This document shows, piece by piece, positions 52,050-59,267 of a stretch of DNA of 64,000 nucleotides. The DNA is from Nisaea sp. (lineage in GTDB: Bacteria; Pseudomonadota; Alphaproteobacteria; Thalassobaculales; Thalassobaculaceae), in contig NZ_JAXMNY010000002.1 of assembly GCF_034670185.1 (NCBI RefSeq), positions 372,001 to 436,000 on the forward strand, read 5' to 3'. The position numbers and the translations under genes are program-made. The notes beneath the pieces are model-generated. The model searched no databases. It had not been told where the DNA came from and worked only from the letters and a program-made list of their open reading frames with translations. Positions within the stretch are counted from its first letter, which is position 1, and the number at the start of each line of letters is the position of its first letter.

Positions 52050-52136
52050 ATGAAGTTGCGACACAGAATCCAGGCCGGTGTCTGGGGGACCAGCGCCCTG
52101 ATCCTCCTCGCCATTCTGGTCTTCGCGCTGCGGTAG
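52050..52136 (+). CDS. 28-residue single-helix membrane peptide
   Basis: A short frame starting at ATG 52050, 12 bases after the ferric-reductase-like gene, with GGGGGCTGGG upstream as a ribosome binding site. The peptide begins MKLRHRIQAGVWGTSA and continues LILLAILVFALR, which is a basic N-terminus followed by one membrane helix. Size and position fit a small accessory subunit of the oxidoreductase. It is below the usual gene-calling cutoff. No homologue is known to me. Confidence 0.5.
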   Translation: MKLRHRIQAGVWGTSALILLAILVFALR

Positions 52137-52204
52137 GGTCCGGCCCGCTGCCAATCACAACGGGCCGGGGAAATACGCGGCGGAAGATAATGGTCCTGGG
52201 CGCC

Positions 52205-52699
52205 TCAGGTGGTCATCGGCTGGTCGAGGGCCGACACCAAGGCATCCAGCGCCGCCTCGGTGAAACGCCACATATTGGCTTCCCGGTCGCCGTCACCGGT
52301 CTCCAGCGTGAAAACCTTCGTCATCGGCCCCGAGAGCGCGATGCAGGTGTGCCCGGCAGCATCGCCGTAGCGGTTGCCCCTCGGGCCGGAGGCACCGGTC
52401 TCCGCCAGCCCCCAGGTGGTGTCCATGCGCCGCCGCATGGTCTCGGCCAAGAGGGCGGCGTAGGGCTCGGAGGAGGAGCGCATGCCCGGGTGCTGTTCAA
52501 GCTCGATATCCGTGAAGATCTCGCGCGCCTTGTGGGTATAGATCACGCCGCCGGCGACGAAATAGGCCGAAGCACCCGGTACCGCCAGAAGGGACGCGGA
52601 TATCAGTCCACCGGCGGAGGACTCGGCGACGGCGATGGTCTCGCCGCGCGCCTTCAGCAACCTTCCGGCGGCGTCCCCGAGCCTCTCCAATGCAACCAT
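52205..52699 (-). CDS. CinA C-terminal family amidase, copy 2
   Basis: A 164-residue CinA-C protein, near-identical in the core to the gene at 33.2 kb (SAGGLISASLLAVPGASAYF, THKAREIFTDIELEQHPGMR). The first nine residues and scattered later positions differ, giving about 18 changes. The start has GGGAGG upstream. It follows garR/glxR on the same strand after a short gap. One of the pair may be redundant or specialised; both look intact, with family motifs for NMN amidase. Confidence 0.88.
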   Translation of the reverse strand: MVALERLGDAAGRLLKARGETIAVAESSAGGLISASLLAVPGASAYFVAGGVIYTHKAREIFTDIELEQHPGMRSSSEPYAALLAETMRRRMDTTWGLAETGASGPRGNRYGDAAGHTCIALSGPMTKVFTLETGDGDREANMWRFTEAALDALVSALDQPMTT

Positions 52700-52715
52700 C
52701 CTGAAAACCCTCCCC

Positions 52716-53597
52716 TTACGCGACCTCGTGATCCGCCATCAGTTCCAGCGCCTTCACCATGGCCGAATGATCCCACGCCTTGCCGCCATGCGCCGTGCAG
52801 GCGTTGAACAGCTCCTGCGCCGTTGCCGTGTTCGGCAGGCTGAGGCCCATTTCGCGGGCGTTGGAAAGGGCGAGGTTCAGGTCCTTCTGGTGCAGCTCGA
52901 TCCGGAAGCCCGGGTCGAAATTGCGCTTCACCATGCGGTCGCCATGCAGCTCCAGGATCTTCGACGAGGCGAAGCCGCCCATCAGGGCCTCGCGCACCTT
53001 GGCCGGGTCGGCACCCGCCTTGGAGGCGAACAGCAGAGCCTCGCCGACAGCTTCGATGGTCAGCGCGACGATGATCTGGTTGGCCACCTTGCAGGTCTGC
53101 CCGTCACCATTGCCGCCGACCAGCGTGATGTTCTTGCCCATCAGCTCGAACAGGGGCTTCACCCGGGCAAAGGCCTTCGGTGAGCCGCCGCACATGATGG
53201 TCAGAGACGCCGCCTTGGCGCCGACCTCACCACCGGAAACCGGGGCGTCGATATACTCGCAGCCGAGCTCGTTGATCTTTGTCGCGAAATCCTTGGTCGC
53301 GAGCGGCGAGATCGAGCTCATGTCGACCACGGTCTTGCCCTCGGTAAGCACCTCGGCAACGCCATCATCGCCGAACAGCACCTCTTCGACCTGCGGCGTG
53401 TCCGGCACCATGATGAAGATGATGTCGGCCGCCTTGGCGACCGCGGCCGCGCTCGGGCAGGCTTTGCCGCCAGCATCGACCAGGCTGTGCGGCACCTGAT
53501 TGAGGGTGTTCAGGAAAACCTCATGACCGGCCGCGATCAGGTGTCCCGCCATGGGCACGCCCATGATGCCGAGGCCGATAAAACCAAGCTTGCTCAT
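52716..53597 (-). CDS. garR/glxR: 2-hydroxy-3-oxopropionate reductase
   Basis: NAD(P)H-dependent tartronate-semialdehyde reductase of 293 residues, beta-hydroxyacid dehydrogenase family. The Rossmann motif is LGFIGLGIMGVPMAGHLIAA. The substrate-binding motif is YIDAPVSGGEVGAKAASLTI, and the catalytic lysine lies in GQTCKVANQIIVAL at about residue 170. ELHQKDLNLALSNAREMGLS is the C-terminal helix signature of tartronate semialdehyde reductases. It is needed for glycolate, glyoxylate and glucarate use. No glyoxylate carboligase is in the window, so the pathway partner lies elsewhere. Confidence 0.9.
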   Translation of the reverse strand: MSKLGFIGLGIMGVPMAGHLIAAGHEVFLNTLNQVPHSLVDAGGKACPSAAAVAKAADIIFIMVPDTPQVEEVLFGDDGVAEVLTEGKTVVDMSSISPLATKDFATKINELGCEYIDAPVSGGEVGAKAASLTIMCGGSPKAFARVKPLFELMGKNITLVGGNGDGQTCKVANQIIVALTIEAVGEALLFASKAGADPAKVREALMGGFASSKILELHGDRMVKRNFDPGFRIELHQKDLNLALSNAREMGLSLPNTATAQELFNACTAHGGKAWDHSAMVKALELMADHEVA

Positions 53598-53659
53598 CTG
53601 TTCGTCTCCTCCTTTGAGTTTATTGTTCGCGCGTTCGCGTCACTGTGCCGTGCCGCGCC

Positions 53660-54670
53660 TCACGCCGTCATCCCGAATTCCGCAGCAAGCAGCTCGTAGC
53701 TCCGCCGCCGCACGCTCTCGTCATGCGCCCAGGTCACCACCGCAATTTCCTCGATCCCGAGCCGCTTCGCCAGCGCGTTGATCTGCTCGGCCACCTTCTC
53801 CGGCGTGCCGACCATCGCCTTGCCCCGCAACTCGTCCATCCGGGCCGTCTCGCTTTCCGAATAGGCCGCATTATTCGCCGTGTCGGCGCTTTCCAGCGCC
53901 GTATAACGGCCCCGGTCGCGGTAGAGCTGCCAGCGGGCGCGGGAGGCGAAGTGATATTGCGCCTCCTCCTCGGTCTCGGCGGCGAGCGCCCAAACGCAGA
54001 TGCCGGGGTTCGGCTCCGGAAAGCGTTCGCTCGGCTGATAGCGGTCGCGGTAGATCTGGATCGCTTCCGGGCCGCCCTGCCCTTCGGTGAAGAACCAGGC
54101 GAAGCTGTAGGGCAAGCCGAAATGGGCGGCCACCTGAGCGCCGTAGAGCGAGCTGCCGAGCATCCAGATTTCGGGTGATGTCTCGCCCTGCGGGTTGGCC
54201 TGCACAGTGGCGAACGGGTGGCCTTCCGGCAACGGCTGGCCGCTGACCCAGGCCATCAGGTCCTGCACATCGTTCGGAAACTGGGCCGGGCGTTCCGCCG
54301 CCGCAGGATTGAGCGCAAGCGAGGTCCGGCCGTCCGAGCCCGGCGCGCGGCCGAGGCCGAGATCGATCCGGCCCGGCGCGAAGGCTTCCAGCACGCGGAA
54401 CTGCTCGGCCACTTTCAGCGGCGCGTAATGCGGCAACATCACCCCGGCGGAGCCGATGCGGATACGGTTCGTGCGCATGGCGATCCCCGCCAGCAGGATT
54501 TCAGGCGCGCTGCCGACGATAGTCGGATGAGAATGGTGCTCGGACACCCAGAAACGCTTGTAGCCGAGGCCCTCGCACAGCTCGGCCATGGCGACGGTAT
54601 CGCGGATGGTCTGGCCATGCGGCTTGCCGACGCCGGCAACGGACTGGTCGAGAACGGAAAGATGCAGCAT
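53660..54670 (-). CDS. LLM-class flavin-dependent oxidoreductase
   Basis: Bacterial-luciferase-like monooxygenase of 336 residues, cytoplasmic, using reduced FMN or F420. It opens LSVLDQSVAGVGKPHGQTIR, with RFWVSEHHSHPTIVGSAPEI, GVMLPHYAPLKVAEQFRVLE and RIDLGLGRAPGSDGRT, as in the LuxA-like group related to YhbW. The end VVTWAHDESVRRRSYELLA is also typical. AAGGAG precedes the ATG at 54670; the frame is open to 54787 without support. The substrate is unknown. Confidence 0.9.
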   Translation of the reverse strand: MLHLSVLDQSVAGVGKPHGQTIRDTVAMAELCEGLGYKRFWVSEHHSHPTIVGSAPEILLAGIAMRTNRIRIGSAGVMLPHYAPLKVAEQFRVLEAFAPGRIDLGLGRAPGSDGRTSLALNPAAAERPAQFPNDVQDLMAWVSGQPLPEGHPFATVQANPQGETSPEIWMLGSSLYGAQVAAHFGLPYSFAWFFTEGQGGPEAIQIYRDRYQPSERFPEPNPGICVWALAAETEEEAQYHFASRARWQLYRDRGRYTALESADTANNAAYSESETARMDELRGKAMVGTPEKVAEQINALAKRLGIEEIAVVTWAHDESVRRRSYELLAAEFGMTA

Positions 54671-54911
54671 GGGCGGGCTCCTTCTGGCGAGAGCTTGGAA
54701 AAACTCGGAGGAAAAGCATAGAGGGTTTCGCGCCCACCTGCCTTGCCGATCCACCACGAGACTCTTCCCCGCGCGTAATCTTGCCACAACGCGGAATGCC
54801 GCGCATTCCGCTGGCGTCCCATCGCCACCCTGCCTAGTCTTGCCGGATCAAACTTCCCGGCCGACACGCGCCGGGGGCGTTTCACTTCTGGCAAGGTTCC
54901 TGCCGCAGGTC

Positions 54912-56036
54912 ATGAGCGACAGCAAAGACACACTCCCCCTCACCCCCAATGCCCGCCGGCGCTGGGGCCGTGCCCTGATCAGGCTCGTGCTGCTGGGTGG
55001 CATTGCCGTGATTGCCTTCATGGTCGGTGCCTGGTGGTACGCGGAGACCGGGCGCTACATCACGACCGAGAACGCCTATGTAAAAGCGCCGGTGATTGCC
55101 GTCAGCCCGAATATCGACGGCCGCGCCGTCGAGGTCCGGGTCGGCGACAACCACGCGGTGGCTGAGGGCGACTTGCTGTTCCGGATCGATCCGCAACCCT
55201 ATCAGGTCCAGCTCAGGATGGCGGAAGCGCGGCGCGGCTCGGTGCGCAACGAGCTGCTGGCGACGAAGGCCGAACTCGGCCAGATCGCCGCCGAGATGGC
55301 CGAGCTTGGCCCCCGGGTGAAGTTCTACGCCAAGGAGGTCGCACGGCAGCAGCGGCTGGTGAAAAGCTTTGCCGGGACCGAGGCCAAGCTCGACGAGATG
55401 CAGATGGAGCGGGACACGGCCGAACAGCGCCTCCGCTCGTTGCAGGAAAAACGACAGGTCGTGCTCGCCAAACTCGGCGGAGCGCCGGACCAGCCGGTCG
55501 AGACCCACCCGAAGGTGCTTGAGGTGGATGCGGAGATCGAACGGGTGAAGCTTGATCTGGCCTATACGGAAATCCGCGCGCCGGTGACCGGCATCGTCAC
55601 GAGGATGAAGCTGCAGGCCGGCGAATGGGTCGAGGCCGACACGCCGACCTTCGGCATCATCGGCACCGGCGCTGTCTGGATCGAGGCGAACCTGAAGGAA
55701 ACCCAACTCGACGCCATCGCCATCGGTCAGCCAGTCGAGGTCCGCGTCGATGCCTATCCCGATGCTGTATGGTCCGGTCAGATCGAGAGTCTGAGCCCGG
55801 CCACCGGCGCCGAATTCTCCGCTCTGCCGCCGCAGAATGCGTCAGGCAACTGGGTCAAGGTGGTGCAGCGCCTGCCGGTGCGCATAACGGTCGAGCCGAA
55901 CCCCGATTTGCCGCAGCTCCGGGCCGGCATGAGCGCTAAAATCTCCGTCGATACCGGACGCCAGCGCAATCTCGTCGACAATCTCGCCGCGCTGACCGAC
56001 ACATGGCTGGCCAGGGCGGCCGAAAGTACCCGCTAG
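54912..56036 (+). CDS. EmrA-type membrane fusion protein (HlyD family)
   Basis: Periplasmic adaptor of a multidrug efflux pump, 374 residues. One membrane anchor (ALIRLVLLGGIAVIAFMVGA) is followed by the adaptor start ITTENAYVKAPVIAVSPNID, an alpha-hairpin coiled coil (about residues 100-195), and the lipoyl/barrel part YTEIRAPVTGIVTRMKLQAG and WVEADTPTFGIIG. It ends convergent with the DHA2 transporter gene, and the two stop codons overlap. The start at 54912 is the first Met before the anchor. The partner is probably the DHA2 protein next door. Confidence 0.9.
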   Translation: MSDSKDTLPLTPNARRRWGRALIRLVLLGGIAVIAFMVGAWWYAETGRYITTENAYVKAPVIAVSPNIDGRAVEVRVGDNHAVAEGDLLFRIDPQPYQVQLRMAEARRGSVRNELLATKAELGQIAAEMAELGPRVKFYAKEVARQQRLVKSFAGTEAKLDEMQMERDTAEQRLRSLQEKRQVVLAKLGGAPDQPVETHPKVLEVDAEIERVKLDLAYTEIRAPVTGIVTRMKLQAGEWVEADTPTFGIIGTGAVWIEANLKETQLDAIAIGQPVEVRVDAYPDAVWSGQIESLSPATGAEFSALPPQNASGNWVKVVQRLPVRITVEPNPDLPQLRAGMSAKISVDTGRQRNLVDNLAALTDTWLARAAESTR

Positions 56037-57547
56037 TCGTCCCGCCGGATCTTCACGAAAACCAGCACCGGCAAGGTGGCGAAACAGGTCAGTGCATAGA
56101 GCAGGAAACAGTTGTTGAAGCCGATCAGGGCGGACTGGCGCCAAGCCTCTCCGGCAAGCAGGCCGAGACTGTCCGTCCATTGCACGGCACCGCCGCCAAT
56201 CGCGTCCGGGAATTTCAGCCGCTCCTCGAACGGGCCGATCCCCTCGACCATCTCGGCGTAACGCACCTTGCTGGTGCGGACCAAGACGAAGACGCTGGCG
56301 GCGACATAGAGGCTGGTCCCCATGTTGCGGATCAGGTGGAACAGCGAGGTTGCATCCGGCAGCAGCGCGCGGTCCAGCGTCGAGAAGCTGACCATCGACA
56401 GCGGCACCCACATCAGCCCGCAACCGATGCCCTGCAGGATGCTCGGCCAGACCAGCGCCCAGAATCCGACATTGAGATCATACAGGCTCATCATCCAGCC
56501 GCTCGTCCCAATCGCCAGCGTGCCGAGCACCAACCCGATACGCGGATCCATCTTCCCCATCCTTGCCGCCGCGTAAAACCCGGCGATCATGCCGACACCA
56601 CGCATTGCCAGCACCAGTCCGATCAGCGTGTCCGGATAGCCGCGATAGCTCTGGAGAAGCTGCGGCAACAGCACCAGCGGGGTAAAGTTCACCGCGCCAT
56701 AGACGAAGACCAGAAAGAGCCCGACCACGAAATTTTGATTCTTGAGCAGCACGGGACGGACGAAGGGCCGGTCGACGCAGGCGCTGTTGGCGATGAACAT
56801 TGCGAAGGCGGCGCTCATCACAATCAACAGCGTGATGATGGTCCCGGATTGCAGCCAGTCCTCCCGCTCGCCCCGGTCGAGCACCAGCTGCAGCGCGACG
56901 ATGGCGACGGAGAACAGCAGGAAGCCCAGATAGTCGAAACGCGGCAGCGCCGTCTTGCCGCCCTCGCGGATCCAGCGCATCACACCGGCGAGCGCAAGCA
57001 GGCTGAACGGCACGATCATCAGGAAGACGAAGCGCCAGTTGTATTCCTCCGCCAGCCAGCCGCCGATCGACGGCCCGATGGCCGGACCGATGACGACCGA
57101 CATGCCGAGATAGCCGTTCGCCTTGCCGTATTCCTCCTTCGGCCAGACCTGCAGCACGATGGCCTGGCTCAGCGGCACCACCGGCGCGCCGAAGGCGCCC
57201 TGAATAATGCGGAAAAACAGCACCGCCTCGAGCGAGGTCGCCATGGCGCAGGCGAGCGAGGCGAAGGTGAAACCGGAAAGGCAGAGGATCAGCAGTCGGC
57301 GCTGCCCGACCCAGGCGACCAGAGAGCCGGTCAGCGGCGTCACCACCGCCGTCGCCACCACATTCAGCGTCACCACCCAGGAAATCTCCTCGGTAGTCGC
57401 CGAAAAGGCACCCTGCATCTGCGGCAGGGCAACGTTCACGATCGTTAGCGTAAGCGCGTAGAGCATGCAGGCGCAGGCCATGGTGACGAGAACGAGCACC
57501 TTGTAGCTGCTGTTCTCCTCCGCCGCTGCTGCCGTCACAGCCGACAT
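56033..57547 (-). CDS. EmrB-type DHA2 MFS drug exporter
   Basis: Fourteen-helix major facilitator of the DHA2 family, 504 residues. Motif A-like GSLVAWVGQRRLLILCLSGF and motif C GPAIGPSIGGWLAEEYNWRF (about residues 148-167) are both present, and EEISWVVTLNVVATAVVTPL is a hallmark of EmrB proteins. It is expected to pair with the adjacent adaptor, which is encoded on the opposite strand with overlapping 3' ends. That is unusual, because emrA and emrB are normally one operon. Confidence 0.92.
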   Translation of the reverse strand: MSAVTAAAAEENSSYKVLVLVTMACACMLYALTLTIVNVALPQMQGAFSATTEEISWVVTLNVVATAVVTPLTGSLVAWVGQRRLLILCLSGFTFASLACAMATSLEAVLFFRIIQGAFGAPVVPLSQAIVLQVWPKEEYGKANGYLGMSVVIGPAIGPSIGGWLAEEYNWRFVFLMIVPFSLLALAGVMRWIREGGKTALPRFDYLGFLLFSVAIVALQLVLDRGEREDWLQSGTIITLLIVMSAAFAMFIANSACVDRPFVRPVLLKNQNFVVGLFLVFVYGAVNFTPLVLLPQLLQSYRGYPDTLIGLVLAMRGVGMIAGFYAAARMGKMDPRIGLVLGTLAIGTSGWMMSLYDLNVGFWALVWPSILQGIGCGLMWVPLSMVSFSTLDRALLPDATSLFHLIRNMGTSLYVAASVFVLVRTSKVRYAEMVEGIGPFEERLKFPDAIGGGAVQWTDSLGLLAGEAWRQSALIGFNNCFLLYALTCFATLPVLVFVKIRRDD

Positions 57548-57719
57548 GGACGTCTTCCTCCGTTGGGCCGCCCGTTACTCCGGGAGCTCTCATTGGTCTG
57601 GTCAGTTTAAGAGCGGAAAATGCGGGAGGGCGAGGGATTTAGGTGGAAAGAGTGTCGTGTGGCAGGACCGTCACCCGGATTGAACGAACCGTTCTTGTAT
57701 CTGCCGCTCGAAAAGCAGA

Positions 57720-57748
57720 AGGGGAGCCTCGCTTCAGCGGACTCCCCT
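57720..57748 (-). terminator. Terminator hairpin of the D-amino-acid transaminase gene
   Basis: On the minus strand GGGGAG pairs with CTCCCC around an inner stem CGC/GCG with a TGAA loop and a bulged A, 31 bases after the transaminase stop. The T-tract is weak. Confidence 0.65.
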
Positions 57749-57778
57749 CCAGCAGTCTATCGACGTTTGGACCAGCGA

Positions 57779-58633
57779 TCAGATACCGGCAGCCTTACTG
57801 CTCTCGATATAGACCTGGCGCAGGCGCCGGGCGATCGGGCCCGGCTTGCCTTCACCGATAGTGGCGCCGTCGATCTCGATCACCGGGTTCACGAAGCTGG
57901 TAGCCGAGGTGGAGAAGGCTTCCTTGGCCGCTTTGGCTTCGGCGACGGTGAACGGGCGCTCCTCGACCTTCAGCTGCAGCTCGGCCGCGCATTGCAGAAC
58001 GGACTTGCGGGTGATGCCGTGCAGGATATCGGTCGACAGGTCACGGGTGACGATGGTGCCGTCTGCGGTGACGATATAGGCGTTGTTGGAGGAGCCTTCG
58101 GTGATCTCCCCGTCCAGCACCATCCAGGCGTCATCGGCACCGGCGTCGTGCGCCTGGTTCTTGACGATGGAGGCATAGAGCAGCTGCACGGTCTTGATGT
58201 CGCAACGGCGCCAGCGCAGATCGTCGACCAGGATGATCTTCTGGCCACGCTCGGCCAGCGCGCTGTTGATCAGAGACTTCGTCTGCGGGAACATCAGCAG
58301 GGTCGGCTTCACGTCCGGACCCGGGAACAGGAAATCCCGGTCGGCGGCGCCACGGGAGATCTGCAGATAGATCAGCCCCTCGGTGAGGTCGTTCCGCCTC
58401 ACCAGCTCACGATGGATGTCGAGCAGCTCTTCGTCGGTGGCAGGCGACGGCAGCTTCAGCTCTGCAAGGGACCGGCGCAGGCGCGTCATATGGCCTTCAT
58501 ACTCGACCAGTTTGCCGTCGAGAACCGATGTCACCTCATAGACGGCATCGCCGAACAGGGAACCGCGATCGAAGATCGAGATCTGGGCCTCGTTCTCCGG
58601 GACATAGCTGCCGTTAACAAAGACAGTACGCAT
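57779..58633 (-). CDS. dat: D-amino-acid transaminase
   Basis: Class IV PLP aminotransferase of 284 residues that interconverts D-alanine and D-glutamate. The start RTVFVNGSYVPENEAQISIF is typical of D-amino-acid transaminases. The PLP lysine lies in RWRRCDIKTVQLLYASIVKN. VLDGEITEGSSNNAYIVTAD and LHGITRKSVLQCAAELQLKV complete the family pattern. GAGG precedes the ATG. A branched-chain transaminase is less likely because of the RWRRCDIKT motif. It may supply D-amino acids for the envelope or break them down. Confidence 0.9.
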   Translation of the reverse strand: MRTVFVNGSYVPENEAQISIFDRGSLFGDAVYEVTSVLDGKLVEYEGHMTRLRRSLAELKLPSPATDEELLDIHRELVRRNDLTEGLIYLQISRGAADRDFLFPGPDVKPTLLMFPQTKSLINSALAERGQKIILVDDLRWRRCDIKTVQLLYASIVKNQAHDAGADDAWMVLDGEITEGSSNNAYIVTADGTIVTRDLSTDILHGITRKSVLQCAAELQLKVEERPFTVAEAKAAKEAFSTSATSFVNPVIEIDGATIGEGKPGPIARRLRQVYIESSKAAGI

Positions 58634-59267
58634 TCTGTAAACCTCAAGAACCGGGTGGCGGATCGGGGGCCGATCCTTGGATGATGGATCGGGCGGGGGA
58701 TCTACGCTTGCGCGCGGCCATCGTGCCTTTCAGCGAGGCCATCCCTGCCCACGGGGACGTCCCGGAGACCCCGAAGAGCCAGCGAGACCACGACCATACA
58801 CTGCAGCCGGCCCCGGAAACCAGCCCTGTTTGCACTGCAATACGAACTCCGTCTGGCGCCCCTGGCCGGTCCTTTCACAGCAAAATTTTATGGCCGTCCG
58901 GCGGTATGCCCCCTAAGCTTGAACAGCTCGTCTCCGACGGCATCCGTCGGCAGGTTCCAGTGCTGGGCATCCTTACCGCGCCCGGCTTCGGTGCCGCCTC
59001 CAGGCTCGATCCATCGGAAGTGCTCTCCCGCAGTTGAAATCCGCATCATTGGCATTGCGGTCACCGCTTCGAAAACCGGCTGCATTCTTGCTGAAGGCGC
59101 GCACCTGAATATTCGGCGCAGCAAAAAAGTATAGGTTGATATGACGATCCCCGGCTCCCTTAACTAAAAGTTCACCACATCATGAAAAATTCCTCCGAAG
59201 GGAGGTGTGATACGTGCACTTCCGGGCGGTTTCCGAATTGCGGAAGCCGTCACGAGGGAGCGACTTG
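58634..59267. other. Long spacer between dat and the hybrid kinase
   Basis: A 634-base stretch between divergent genes. A 7-base inverted repeat, GGATCGG (58661-58667) and CCGATCC (58671-58677), lies in the transaminase leader. One minus-strand frame (58888-59124, 78 codons, weak TTG start) has protein-like composition but no ribosome binding site. No gene is supported. The region should hold both promoters. Confidence 0.4.

Noticed and set aside
56003..57448. Plus-strand 481-codon frame over the DHA2 transporter gene
   Set aside because: It is rich in Gln, Arg and His with no membrane helices or motifs, as expected of an antisense shadow of a membrane protein gene.
57620..58684. Plus-strand 354-codon frame over dat
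   Set aside because: Antisense to a complete class IV aminotransferase with its PLP lysine; no ribosome binding site or family motif of its own.
58888..59124. 78-codon minus-strand frame in the long spacer
   Set aside because: It has a weak TTG start, no ribosome binding site and no family resemblance. It remains possible but unsupported.
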